Source: Candidatus Protochlamydia naegleriophila
Lineage (GTDB): Bacteria > Chlamydiota > Chlamydiia > Chlamydiales > Parachlamydiaceae
NCBI RefSeq assembly: GCF_001499655.1
Contig: NZ_LN879502.1
Coordinates: 372,001-436,000, forward strand
Reading direction: 5' to 3'
DNA: 64,000 nt
The notes under the pieces are model-generated. The model saw only the letters and a program-made list of their open reading frames with translations, was not told the DNA's origin and searched no databases. Positions 46,901 to 54,842 of the stretch are shown piece by piece (the stretch's first letter is position 1; each line of letters starts with the position of its first letter). Made by a program: the position numbers and the translations under genes.

Positions 46901-47801
46901 GAGCCGCAATCGATTGTTTGCCGAGCGAATTGTAGGCTCCAGGATCGAGCTGGCTTCTTTGATAGGCCTGAGTAGCGCTTGGCTTTTTGAGAGCTTTAAC
47001 GTTGCCTATACCTTGCGTTAAGTCTGAAAGAGGCTGTTCTTCTGGCAATGGCTCAGCTGGTAATAACTCAGCCGGGGCCTGTTGTGAAGGCTGCTCATGC
47101 CTTTGCATAAAGTCTGTTTCAATCATGCCTCGATAAGCATCTTCTGGAAGGACGGTATTATATCGTGGTTGGATCGGTTCAATTGGCTGAACAGTTTCAA
47201 ACGGATAGGACATGGCTTGGCTGGAAGGTGCTGGACTTTCGCAAAATGAAGAAGGAAAATAGCCTTCATTGGCCTGTTGCTGGTCGAATACCGTTTCTAT
47301 GTGGGGGCCTTTTCGCGGAAGGTTCTGTTTGTTTTGCGTCCAATTATCATAATAGTATTGGTTTAAATCGACATGTTCAGTCCGCTCGCTGGAATATGTT
47401 CCTTCCGGCGCATAGGAATAGGGAGCCTGTTCAATAGAATCGGTCAAAGTGCTGGTTTGGAAAGGCTGGTTGTAGGAATCATAAGTACCATAAGAGTCAC
47501 TGTAGGGATCGTATGAGTAGGTGGAAGCGCTATTGTCCTGATCTGATGAGTAGCTGGCAGGCTGGCTATAGGGGTTGCCTGTTTCATCGTAGAAAGACCA
47601 ATCAGATTGATTAACAGCTTGATTGGAATTTAAGTCGAAATCTTGTTCAGAGCTAACTGGAAACCAAGATTCTTCATCCAATCGAGAAGGAGCATAACTT
47701 TCGTAAGAAGCTGGTAAAAATGGAGTTCCTGATTGGCAAGCAATGGCTAATAACCAGCATTTAAGGAGAAAATAACGACGGTGTGCTGTGAATTTTTTCA
47801 T
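43983..47801 (-). CDS. sctC: Type III secretion outer membrane secretin SctC (CdsC)
   Basis: SctC forms the outer membrane ring of the injectisome. The 1272-residue product has a signal peptide (KKFTAHRRYFLLKCWLLAIA) and a very long Tyr/Ser/Gln/Pro-rich N-terminal region (to about 430). N-domain modules follow (EISINFNNVSMIEYIRFV; RVFRLNTLDPVKASEIIRPL; IFVVSNPFIVEKAIAILENL). A glycine-rich insert of about 110 residues (FGGTGQAETGFPG type) follows. The C-terminal secretin core has FIDVGTTLRVTPLIGNNGIITL, VLSKSRTVTRIHVPDGFFVILSGM and QIPCLGCIPLIGG. Secretins of this family are usually 550-700 residues; the extra length resembles the long chlamydial CdsC. It corresponds in order to chlamydial CT674. 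The stop overlaps the lipoprotein start. Confidence 0.95.
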   Translation of the reverse strand: MKKFTAHRRYFLLKCWLLAIACQSGTPFLPASYESYAPSRLDEESWFPVSSEQDFDLNSNQAVNQSDWSFYDETGNPYSQPASYSSDQDNSASTYSYDPYSDSYGTYDSYNQPFQTSTLTDSIEQAPYSYAPEGTYSSERTEHVDLNQYYYDNWTQNKQNLPRKGPHIETVFDQQQANEGYFPSSFCESPAPSSQAMSYPFETVQPIEPIQPRYNTVLPEDAYRGMIETDFMQRHEQPSQQAPAELLPAEPLPEEQPLSDLTQGIGNVKALKKPSATQAYQRSQLDPGAYNSLGKQSIAAPSVGAIQNVQISSSDEVIVEHEHGLQQSRAHSLASPSISTKQKAASMMAKKKNEEEASLIAQTSPTDSPAPFNQSRVPIPVLTPQQPAPAAQQPQPAPVQAPLTQPLRTVSPSVPAANEPVRRAPNATNARTTITPDIPAHQGQSLKEISINFNNVSMIEYIRFVSRISNKNFIFDDEDLQFNVTIVSEEPITVENLMAALLQELRIRDLLLIEQGNSLIIHRNPRVRAPSRVVADGTAPTSFETEIVTRVFRLNTLDPVKASEIIRPLLSEDALVEVLRDSNNLIITDLVTNINKIAQLIANLDAPNSGVTVGQYVVRNAFVASLADLATKILQPIAQGNPFVLVPHSSTNSIFVVSNPFIVEKAIAILENLDINEGRTKILSLEKLRAPEESLGRGVTQGALGQQGTGFGGTGQAETGFPGQGGQAGTSFPIQGGAAGGFQSGPAGFGPGIPGAGGYGSGGAGFGPGGTVPGGIGTGGTVGTGGVAPGIFGGGFDQYGTPLRPGDVTGALNIPGTPTYNPNLPPNFPTGAIGVEGRQGIIFDENREFMPGGITTSPRWVQDLPAGHIERTLFFIYKLKYRKGDQIEIALRRIADSLQITGMANLDLIAAINSSQWIEASNSLIFTGTVPALERIKELILEIDVPLRQVFIEMLILDTTITDSLSYGVDWGTRFGGGNVAGGQSFLGLGSTITSALATGEVAANGVAGIPVADSLLNADGYSAGIIGRHLTHGGLHFNTIGALVRALHTDSKVNIIMNPKIVTEDNNTAEIFVGSTDRYKTQSIANDLGSVITNNFQFIDVGTTLRVTPLIGNNGIITLDIIQEVTNDSGNANPVGTNSSVVDVNLVPVLSKSRTVTRIHVPDGFFVILSGMVQDTQARTLNQIPCLGCIPLIGGVSKQKGNRDSKRNLMTFIRPLIVDTEEELENVTKRQQDVFIEKSKFRRSWNYEVDEALDFFNIKPTDPDSIGCTIR

Positions 47802-48111
47802 GAATCTTTAGGTGACTTACACGTTTTTATTAGAAAGACTATTTCCTTTTGTAAGGATTGAGTCTTGTTTTATTCCAAACCTCGGCATTTATTTCCAGCA
47901 AAATGCTACTTTCTTCAAAACAAAAAAGGAAAAATAGGACAGTGAATCGGTTGGACAGCCCGATAAAATTAAGATTTTGATTGCCTCTCAGGTCGTCTAC
48001 CCTGCTGTAGATGCAGCTAAACCGACTTGGGAAGTTTTATTCTCCAATCAAAGCCAGTTGCTTCAGCCTGACTTATAATCTTGAATGTAAGCCTTATGAA
48101 TTTGACACGCC
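47802..48111. other. Intergenic region upstream of sctC
   Basis: About 310 bases between the kinase gene and sctC. It must carry a leader or promoter for sctC. A weak candidate, TTACAA-N16-TAATAA on the minus strand, lies around 47827-47854. Nothing else is supported. Confidence 0.35.
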
Positions 48112-49701
48112 CTAGTCTTTCCTTAAAAGACTTAATAAGACGATTGATCGCTCATCTGATGTGCGACTCAATTGAATCTTTGCCTTGCGAAGAATGGCAT
48201 CCACTTGCTTTTGAGGAGCCGTATGCATAGCTTCTGCAAGGCTTGCTTGCAGCTGTTCTTGAGAAAAGAGGGCATCTTTCACCGAATGTTCGGAGCTCAA
48301 AGAGGCGTAGAATAAGATTGTATCGCCGATATGCCAAGGGTGTTCGATTTCAGAGAAATTAATCAGCCCTTCGACTCCTAAAGGAGGATTTTTAGAAACG
48401 ATAGATTGAAGCGTCGAATCTCCATGTGGAATGTACCAAAGATGGCCGCATCCGCAAGAAATGAAACGGAAGCAGTTCTCTTTGGGCAATAAGATTAGAT
48501 AACTGAAAGAAAAATTTTGCTTCATGGGATCGTTCATCAGCAAGGCATTGAGAACAGTTGCCATTTCTTCCGGTTTTTGCGTTAGCTGGCATAAAGCGCG
48601 AACCATGCCTCTTAGTACCGAAGTATAAACAATGCCTGGCGATCCTTTGACTGAGGGCTCTCCAATGATGATTCCATAGCCTTGCTGAGGGAGATTGAAA
48701 AAGTCGTAATATAAGCTTGAAGTTCCCAGACTTTTGTAGGTGGCCAAGCCGGCATCGACTTTTGTCCAACGGGGAGGATCCTGGGGGACTAGCGCGTGCT
48801 GGGCATGACGCAGGCTTTCTGAAAGATCGCTGAGCGGGTCTAATTCTTTATTTTCTTTTAAGAGCGCTGGCGAGTGCAGATAAGCAGATACATCGGTCAT
48901 GAAATCTACGATATCTTGATAGCGATCGGCAGGATCTAGCTGTAATGACTTGGCTAAAATTTTTTGAAGTCCCTTCGGCATAATGGAAAGGTGGATTTGG
49001 CCGTGGCTTAATTTGCCAAGAACCAACTCATAAGTAATGATCCCTAAGGAGTAAATATCGGAGGGGTAGGAGGTTGATTCTGGATCATTTTTCTGCTCGG
49101 GGCTCATATAGATGGGGGTGCCAATCAACCGCCTTTTAGCATTGGGATCGGCGTCTCCTTCTGTTAAAAGTTGTGCGATTCCAAAATCAATAACTTTAAC
49201 TCCACCAGATTCTGTGACTAAAATATTTTCGGGTTTGAGATCTCTGTGAATGACGCCGTGTGCATGTAAATGGCATAGCGCCATTGAAATTTCCATGACG
49301 AGTTCAAGTGCATGTTTGAGTGAAATCAAGTTGCGCAAGAGATATTGCCTAAGAGAGATGCCTTGGATAAATTCCATGGCGATGTAAAGCCCCCCTTCCC
49401 ATTCTCCTTGTCCGTAGAGTTTAACAATATTGGAGTGGTCGGCAAGCCCGATGATTTCAGCCTCTCTTAAAAAACGCTGCACCATTTCGGGGTTAGAGAC
49501 AAACTCTGGAAAAAGGACCTTAATGGTAATAGGGTCTTTCGTCTCTGGATGTGTGGCAAGATAGAGAATGCTCATTCCTCCTTTTTCAAGGAGCGCTTCT
49601 ACTTTGTAAGGGCCAATTTTCTCTGGGATTTTATCCGCTGCAGGAACGGGTCCAATAGCGCTTGGGAGAGTTTCTTGTTTACTAAAATCTGATTCAGTCA
49701 T
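48112..49701 (-). CDS. Ser/Thr protein kinase fused to a degenerate SpoIIE/PP2C-type domain (Pkn5 position)
   Basis: The 529-residue product has an N-terminal eukaryotic-type kinase domain (residues ~28-275) with a glycine loop (LLEKGGMSILYLA), catalytic Lys61, HRDLKPEN (Asp154), DFG (172-174) and GTPIYMSPEQ. All catalytic residues are present. After a linker, residues ~290-525 follow the RsbU/SpoIIE phosphatase plan: YYDFFNLPQQGYGIIIGEPSVKGSPGIVY, CGHLWYIPHGDSTLQ, NPPLGV and GDTILFYASL. The family's metal-binding residues are changed (GDVSGKG to GEPSVKG, YTDG to YASL), so phosphatase activity is doubtful. Position matches chlamydial pkn5 (CT673) between sctQ and sctC. The likely targets are SctD FHA domains or other T3SS parts; inferred. 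Confidence 0.9.
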   Translation of the reverse strand: MTESDFSKQETLPSAIGPVPAADKIPEKIGPYKVEALLEKGGMSILYLATHPETKDPITIKVLFPEFVSNPEMVQRFLREAEIIGLADHSNIVKLYGQGEWEGGLYIAMEFIQGISLRQYLLRNLISLKHALELVMEISMALCHLHAHGVIHRDLKPENILVTESGGVKVIDFGIAQLLTEGDADPNAKRRLIGTPIYMSPEQKNDPESTSYPSDIYSLGIITYELVLGKLSHGQIHLSIMPKGLQKILAKSLQLDPADRYQDIVDFMTDVSAYLHSPALLKENKELDPLSDLSESLRHAQHALVPQDPPRWTKVDAGLATYKSLGTSSLYYDFFNLPQQGYGIIIGEPSVKGSPGIVYTSVLRGMVRALCQLTQKPEEMATVLNALLMNDPMKQNFSFSYLILLPKENCFRFISCGCGHLWYIPHGDSTLQSIVSKNPPLGVEGLINFSEIEHPWHIGDTILFYASLSSEHSVKDALFSQEQLQASLAEAMHTAPQKQVDAILRKAKIQLSRTSDERSIVLLSLLRKD

Positions 49702-49868
49702 ATCGATATGCCACTATTTTGAAGCGAATTTAAGACCTTTAAAAGCCCACCAGGTCTAATCATCGGCTTTGAAGGAATGGAAGATAAGATTTCTAGAGGA
49801 AAGGTGTTTTTTAACACTCTTTTTTTGAGTTTTGAATTTTTTTCTCATGCAACAAATAAGGACTCTTG

Positions 49869-49893
49869 GGGTTTTCGAGAAAATGCAAAACCC
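49869..49893 (-). terminator. Hairpin in the sctQ-kinase spacer
   Basis: GGGTTTT (49869-49875) pairs with AAAACCC (49887-49893) with an 11-base loop. It is the second hairpin downstream of sctQ on the minus strand and could stabilise or end the sctQ transcript. Confidence 0.4.
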
Positions 49894-49925
49894 GGGTTTT
49901 ATGTTAAAGCCTCCCGATTTATAGG

Positions 49926-49963
49926 AACGATTTTAAGAGGATGGTAAAATTCAGAAAATCGTT
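49926..49963 (-). terminator. Hairpin directly after sctQ
   Basis: AACGATTTT (49926-49934) and AAAATCGTT (49955-49963) form a perfect 9-bp inverted repeat with a 20-base loop, 28 bases after the sctQ stop. It could terminate or process the transcript before the kinase gene. Confidence 0.45.
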
Positions 49964-49991
49964 CAATAAAATCTAAAGAGGCTTGGAATTC

Positions 49992-51308
49992 TCATCGACC
50001 CAATTCGAGCACTCTCACTCCTAAATTTTCACCGATTCGAAGAAGCTCGCCTCTTCCCACTAGTTTTCCATTAATCGTCAAATCTACTCCATCTTCTGGA
50101 TGCACATTCAACTCAAGCATATTACCAGGCTCGAGCCTGAGTAAATTTTCCATTGTCATTTGAATGCGGCCGACTTCTACTGTTAGGGCAACAGGAATGT
50201 GTTCTGGTGTATAAGGCGTTTCGGAAACGGGTTTGGCTGATGTCTCTACTTTGGAAGGCTCTGGCTTGACTGGTTTTGCAGGCGGAGGTGAGAGTTTCTC
50301 TTCTTCTTCGTCATTCAACAAAGACTCGTCAAATGACTCCTCGTCTTCTAACTCTTCATCTTCTGTGAAATCTAAATCGCTCAAATCATCTTCGTCTTCA
50401 TCTTCATGCTTGGCCATAGGTGGGGGTACCTCTTGTGGAGTATTTAATGCTTGTAAAGGGGGAGGATTCACCTCTTGTATGAGAGGGAGCTCTAAGATCT
50501 TGAGATTGCCATCTTTAATTTTTCCTCGATGGGCCGCTTTTCCGTTAACCGTCAACATGACGCGGCCCGCTGAACCATCCGCATCTAAAGAACAGCTATC
50601 TAATACAATGAAATCGCCAAGCGACACGGCCGACCATTCTGCTAACGACAGTTGCGTTTTACCAGCTTCCAAATGGACTTGAACCTCGACTGCTTGGGCC
50701 ATTTGTTGAGTAAGCGGCGAGGGGCCATGGGAAGCATAATGCTCGACCCAGGAGTGCCTTAAGTCTGGAGAGATAATCAAGCGTCCCCAAAGGGTTTGAT
50801 CGTGCATGCTTAACGAAATGTCTAAGCAAAGCGCGTCTTCTTGAGGCAGGACTGTCTTATTGGTCAGAATGGGAGCGATCGATTTATCAAAGGACGTTTG
50901 GCTGAGGTGGTAAAGCACCTCTAAGGCAAAAAAGCGATAAAAACTTTCGCTAAGGGCGCGATCTTGGAAACTAATGGGATGGGATTCCTTCGTCAATAGC
51001 CATGTTTCTAAGAGCACCATTTCTTGCTCAGGCATGACCCAGCACACATCTCCTTTTAAGATTGGAACGGCAAAAATGAGTGGAAAAGGGGAGTCTCCTA
51101 AGCCGTCATAGAGTTGATCTGTAGTACGCCACATGATGTCTTTGGGCTGTATCGAAAATCCTTCTCGATCGAAGGAGCGTGCAAGCCTGCTTGACAAATC
51201 TGCCCATGGAAAGGAAGGCGCCGCACCAGTCAAGGGAATGGTATCTAAGGCTTTTAATTCCGGGTCAATGGTACGAATCCAGTCGTAGGAAGTAGGAGGT
51301 GTTGTCAT
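49992..51308 (-). CDS. sctQ: Type III secretion C-ring protein SctQ (CdsQ)
   Basis: SctQ builds the cytoplasmic sorting platform that docks substrates to the ATPase complex. The product starts at the ATG 51308 (MTTPPTSYDW), 438 residues; a TTG at 51356 would extend the frame but lies in the promoter region. The N-terminal half is divergent. Two SpoA-type beta modules are visible: VEVQVHLEAGKTQLSLAEWSAVSLGDFIVLD and a C-terminal one, VALTVEVGRIQMTMENLLRLEPGNMLELNVHPEDGVDLTINGKLVGRGELL. Between them is a strongly acidic/Pro linker (DEDEDDLSDLDFTEDEELEDEE). It corresponds to chlamydial CT672. Many T3SSs make a short C-terminal SctQ from an internal start; an ATG before the acidic linker (MAKHEDEDEDD) is a candidate. 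Confidence 0.93.
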   Translation of the reverse strand: MTTPPTSYDWIRTIDPELKALDTIPLTGAAPSFPWADLSSRLARSFDREGFSIQPKDIMWRTTDQLYDGLGDSPFPLIFAVPILKGDVCWVMPEQEMVLLETWLLTKESHPISFQDRALSESFYRFFALEVLYHLSQTSFDKSIAPILTNKTVLPQEDALCLDISLSMHDQTLWGRLIISPDLRHSWVEHYASHGPSPLTQQMAQAVEVQVHLEAGKTQLSLAEWSAVSLGDFIVLDSCSLDADGSAGRVMLTVNGKAAHRGKIKDGNLKILELPLIQEVNPPPLQALNTPQEVPPPMAKHEDEDEDDLSDLDFTEDEELEDEESFDESLLNDEEEEKLSPPPAKPVKPEPSKVETSAKPVSETPYTPEHIPVALTVEVGRIQMTMENLLRLEPGNMLELNVHPEDGVDLTINGKLVGRGELLRIGENLGVRVLELGR

Positions 51309-51352
51309 CTTAGTGCATAAACCTGAGTTTGAATCTTGTTGATTAAATATGT

Positions 51353-51381
51353 ACAATAAAAAGACTTTTGGAAAAAGTTAA
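51353..51381 (-). promoter_or_regulatory. Candidate promoter of sctQ
   Basis: On the minus strand TTAACT (51381-51376), a 17-base spacer and TATTGT (51358-51353) lie about 45 bases before the chosen sctQ start and just after a strong terminator. Each hexamer matches four of six bases. Confidence 0.35.
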
Positions 51382-51416
51382 TTATGTGGGGTGGGAAAGG
51401 GAAGCATGAAAAAGTT

Positions 51417-51460
51417 AAACTCTTCATCTTCAGGTTGACTCGCCTGAATTTGAAGAGTTT
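51417..51460 (-). terminator. Strong intrinsic terminator between sctP and sctQ
   Basis: AAACTCTTCATCTTCAGG (51417-51434) pairs with 51443-51460 (16 of 18 pairs) around an 8-base loop, and AACTTTTTC follows on the minus strand. This is the clearest terminator inside the T3SS block and splits it into separate units. Confidence 0.75.
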
Positions 51461-51523
51461 ATGGGGTTATATGCCCGATTTGCCTAGTCTCTTTTACACG
51501 AAGAAAGAGGCCTTTATTAACTT

Positions 51524-52873
51524 TTAAGCTTGTTCATCATCAGCTTCTTGCTGTGATTGCCGCTCTCTTTGCTGTTCGCGCTCTTCCCTCGTAAGATATT
51601 TATAAGCCTCATTATCGGCATGCGTTTCTAAAGTTGTCTTAGTCGTCAAAGTATTAATGATGATGTCATGACGCGCCAGGCTTTCGACTAAAGAGTCTTC
51701 GGTGATCTTGCGGTCTAAAAAGCGCTTTGCATCGTCTGTTAAATTGGCAAAAGATAGATTGAATTCTCGCTTGGTTCCTTCAAAAGCGGTTAGCGTAACC
51801 GTTGCTCCTTCCAAAATGGGAGGGTAACGCAAGGTGATGATCGTATCTGTTTTGCCTTCGGTTTGAACCGTTTGCATGTTTGCAACAATTTGTTCGATAA
51901 TGTCTTTAACAGTTGAACGAGTCAATCGCGGTTCATTCATGTTTTCGGCTTTGTCTGCTAGGAAGGCAATGGGAGATTGGTGCTGAAGATGAGGATTGAT
52001 GGTTGATAAATCGGCATTTTCCTGAGTAAAGGTTGATTGAGCTCTTGTATTGAGTTTGCTCTTCTCTTTTTTAGACCCTAAAACAGTGGCGTCGGTGTCA
52101 AGAGATATGACATCGGGGCGTCCTTTTTTCCCTTTAATCGCCTCCTCGCGCACGATTTCCCCATGCAGGAAATTATCTGAAACAGGTTTTTCAGACGCCT
52201 CTTTCACAGTAGGAGTCGATCTGAGAGGCTCTTCTTCTAATCCCTTGGTACGCAGATCTTTCGCGGTGATGGGTTTATCAGCTAAAGCTAATCCTTCCTC
52301 ATCGACAGGCAGGTTTTCGCCAGAGATTTTTTCATTCTTGACTAATCCCTTGGTACGCAGATCTTTCGCGGTGATGGGTTTATCAGCTAAAGCTAATCCT
52401 TCTTCATCGACAGGCAGATTTTCAGGCAGTATTTCATTTTTGCCTAATCCCTGTTTCTTTGGCAATTTGGCCAGCTTGTCGGTTCCATAGGGATGGGTTA
52501 CATCAGAAGTTGCCATTCCCGTTTCATCATCGTCGTGAACAATGAGTGGGGGAGGCTGTTTTAAGAAAGATCTTTCGACAGGAGATTTTTCTGCATCAGC
52601 AAAAAATGGGCTTTGATTTAAAGAGGAGTTGGCAGACTTAGAGCGTGCTTTACTTTTAGCTGATAAATCAAAGAGGGAAGGTGGAGAGGGGGCCTCGAAA
52701 TCTTCATCTAAGGCGACATCTTCATCCTCTTCATCTTTGGGCTTATTATCTCTAATGAGTTTTTTAAAGTTTTTATCTGTGCGCGGCAGCCCATCGGGTC
52801 TCGTGCGGGTCCCTTGCGCTGCTTGACTTGCAGGATTGGGATTAATGGGGTTGGTTTCCTCTGTAGATGGCAT
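51524..52873 (-). CDS. sctP: Type III secretion needle-length/substrate-switch protein SctP (CdsP) with internal repeats
   Basis: SctP acts as molecular ruler and switch for needle length in T3SSs. This 449-residue product is largely disordered and hydrophilic (Lys/Asp/Pro/Ser-rich), as usual for rulers. It contains two near-identical ~35-residue units (NLPVDEEGLALADKPITAKD, preceded by KNEI/KNEKISGE) plus partial flanks. Its C-terminal ~110 residues (TVKDIIEQIVANMQTVQTEG, TLRYPPILEGATVTLTAFEG, FANLTDDAKRFLDRKI) form the likely folded domain. AAGGAG seven bases before the ATG supports the start. Position between sctO and sctQ matches CT671. The repeats could change ruler length by recombination. 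Confidence 0.9.
   Translation of the reverse strand: MPSTEETNPINPNPASQAAQGTRTRPDGLPRTDKNFKKLIRDNKPKDEEDEDVALDEDFEAPSPPSLFDLSAKSKARSKSANSSLNQSPFFADAEKSPVERSFLKQPPPLIVHDDDETGMATSDVTHPYGTDKLAKLPKKQGLGKNEILPENLPVDEEGLALADKPITAKDLRTKGLVKNEKISGENLPVDEEGLALADKPITAKDLRTKGLEEEPLRSTPTVKEASEKPVSDNFLHGEIVREEAIKGKKGRPDVISLDTDATVLGSKKEKSKLNTRAQSTFTQENADLSTINPHLQHQSPIAFLADKAENMNEPRLTRSTVKDIIEQIVANMQTVQTEGKTDTIITLRYPPILEGATVTLTAFEGTKREFNLSFANLTDDAKRFLDRKITEDSLVESLARHDIIINTLTTKTTLETHADNEAYKYLTREEREQQRERQSQQEADDEQA
52238..52444 (-). repeat. 105-bp tandem repeat in sctP
   Basis: TAATCCCTTGGTACGCAGAT begins at 52238 and again at 52343; a shortened third unit starts at 52445. The copies are almost identical for at least 90 bases. 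The period of 105 (then 102) bases keeps the reading frame and encodes 35 (34) residues, so units can be lost or gained without breaking the gene. Confidence 0.9.
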
Positions 52874-52903
52874 ACGATGACTCCTTACCTTAAGTGTTAC
52901 AGG

Positions 52904-53407
52904 CTATGACGAATTGCGACGCTGGTTCGAGACGTAAATAATAGAGCCGAGTTCATCCTGTTCGCGTCCTTCAATAATCTCCAATTCCTTGCGCATCTCC
53001 TTTTCCCAGTCTTTTTTATGACTGAGGAGCTTGTCTACTTCTTGCCGCTTAATGCGCAACTCTTCTTTAGCCTGATCTAAATTTTTTTGAGCAAGATTAA
53101 CTTGTTCTTGCTGATCTTTAACTTTTTTTTCTTCTATGACCAATTTTTCATCGACGACCTTAATATAAGCCTTCATTTGTATGATTTTAGGGCTTGTGGT
53201 TCCTTCGTCTATGGTTTCACGTAATTGGTTAAGTTTGTCCCGATGGTGTTTTTTAACCTTATCTCTTTCTGCTTCGCGTTGAGCCAGTTTTTCCTTTTCT
53301 TTTTCTAAGGCGAGCTGTCTTTCTCTAACGACCTTTTCAGCCTCATCAACCCTCTTTTGCTTTACATCTATCACTTGCTTTAAAGGATAAACAATTTTGC
53401 TCATCAT
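52904..53407 (-). CDS. sctO: Type III secretion stalk protein SctO (CdsO)
   Basis: SctO links the ATPase ring to the export gate. The 167-residue product is a highly charged antiparallel coiled coil (DEAEKVVRERQLALEKEKEKLA; KKVKDQQEQVNLAQKNLDQA), as known for YscO/FliJ proteins. It lies 13 bases after sctN and 30 bases before sctP, matching chlamydial CT670. Two adjacent ATG codons (53407 and 53404) are possible starts; GAGG lies just before them. No membrane segment is seen. Confidence 0.9.
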   Translation of the reverse strand: MMSKIVYPLKQVIDVKQKRVDEAEKVVRERQLALEKEKEKLAQREAERDKVKKHHRDKLNQLRETIDEGTTSPKIIQMKAYIKVVDEKLVIEEKKVKDQQEQVNLAQKNLDQAKEELRIKRQEVDKLLSHKKDWEKEMRKELEIIEGREQDELGSIIYVSNQRRNSS

Positions 53408-53420
53408 GCCTCAATCGATT

Positions 53421-54734
53421 TTATCTAAAAAGAGATTTCAACAGTTGCACGGTTTCTTGAAAAGAACACTTTTCATCGACTCCCTGCTTTAAAAACTTTA
53501 AAACTTTTTCAATGTAGTCAATGGCAAAGTCGCCCGCCTTATCTGCTCCTCTTTTATATTCACCGATTTTAATTAAAAGTTCGTTTTTCTTATAGTTTGC
53601 CAACACTTCTTTCAGCTTACCAACTAACTGTAAATGTTCCTTAGGGACAATTGCGTTCATTACACGGCTTGCAGAAGAAAGAACATCGATCGCTGGATAG
53701 TGATACTGACGGGCTAATTCGCTGGATAAGATAATGTGGCCATCCAAGATAGAGCGTACTTCGTCTGCCACCGGCTCGTTCATGTCGTCCCCGGCTACCA
53801 AGATGGTGTAAAAAGCTGTAATATGTCCTTTGTCTGAGTTGCCCGCGCGTTCAAGAAGCTTGGGGAGGGTTGAAAAGACAGAAGGAGTGTAACCTGCACG
53901 AGCAGGAGGTTCTCCAGCTGCGAGCCCAACTTCCCTTAAGGCTCTGGCAAAACGGGTAACAGAATCCATCATGAGAATGACAGATTTTCCCTGATCCCTA
54001 AAGTATTCCGCTATGGCTGTTCCAACGTATGCAGCATTGAGTCGCAGTTGAGATGCTTGATCGGATGTTGAAACGATGAGCACCGAACGTTTGAGTCCTT
54101 CGGGGCCTAAATCTTTTTCAATAAATTCACGAAGCTCTCTTCCCCGCTCACCGATTAGGCTGATGACATTGACGTCTGCGACAGCATTGCGAGCAATCAT
54201 GCCTAACAATGTCGACTTACCACCGCCCGCTGCCGCAAAAATGCCAACACGCTGACCAAGTCCGGTTGTGAGAACGCCATCGATGGCTCTTACACCGACC
54301 GAAATGGGGTTGTGGATGGGCATTCTCTTGACAGGATCTGGTGGAGCTTGAATAACTGGATAGGTTTCTTCGAGAATCAGAGGACCCTTAGTTTCCTCGT
54401 CTAAAGGCTCTCCTAAACCATTGAGAATGCGTCCTAACAGTTGAGGGCCAACTTTGATGTGTAAGGGTAAATGAGTTGGAATAACTTCAGAGGAGGGGCC
54501 AATCCCCGTCATTTCTCCAAGAGGAGACAAAAGAACTTCATCTTTTGTAAATCCCACGACTTCGGCTCTTAGAGGTTCGCCAGCCCGCTTGATTAAACAT
54601 ACTTCACCGATTTTAACTTGTGGAACGACAGCCTTGATCAGCATGCCGACGATCTCTGTAATGCGTCCGTTTACCGTAGTGAGCTGCAGTTCATCCAGAT
54701 CGCCCAGTAGTTTGTCAATTTGATCGTTAAACAT
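53421..54734 (-). CDS. sctN: Type III secretion ATPase SctN (CdsN)
   Basis: SctN is the hexameric cytoplasmic ATPase that releases chaperones and unfolds substrates. The product (437 residues from the ATG at 54734, MFNDQIDK) has the F1/FliI-type core: [32 protein letters not shown] (Walker A), [56 protein letters not shown] (Walker B and catalytic region) and [12 protein letters not shown]. The T3SS-type C-terminus is present. The frame reads upstream to a TTG at 54782, but the ATG fits the 442-residue Chlamydia length. It heads the tight cluster sctN-O-P, corresponding to CT669. Confidence 0.97.
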   Translation of the reverse strand: MFNDQIDKLLGDLDELQLTTVNGRITEIVGMLIKAVVPQVKIGEVCLIKRAGEPLRAEVVGFTKDEVLLSPLGEMTGIGPSSEVIPTHLPLHIKVGPQLLGRILNGLGEPLDEETKGPLILEETYPVIQAPPDPVKRMPIHNPISVGVRAIDGVLTTGLGQRVGIFAAAGGGKSTLLGMIARNAVADVNVISLIGERGRELREFIEKDLGPEGLKRSVLIVSTSDQASQLRLNAAYVGTAIAEYFRDQGKSVILMMDSVTRFARALREVGLAAGEPPARAGYTPSVFSTLPKLLERAGNSDKGHITAFYTILVAGDDMNEPVADEVRSILDGHIILSSELARQYHYPAIDVLSSASRVMNAIVPKEHLQLVGKLKEVLANYKKNELLIKIGEYKRGADKAGDFAIDYIEKVLKFLKQGVDEKCSFQETVQLLKSLFR

Positions 54735-54842
54735 GGGAGTTTTACCTTTAGTTGGAATAGAAGATAGCGAAAATAAGGACAACTGACATCTTGTGTCAAG
54801 TGTATCCTTATTAAAGATGAAAAACTAACGATGCTTTTTGCT

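Noticed and set aside
50233-50682. 149-codon Ser-rich plus-strand ORF in sctQ
   Set aside because: It is the antisense of the acidic Asp/Glu linker (GAA/GAT codons read as Ser/Phe), not a gene.
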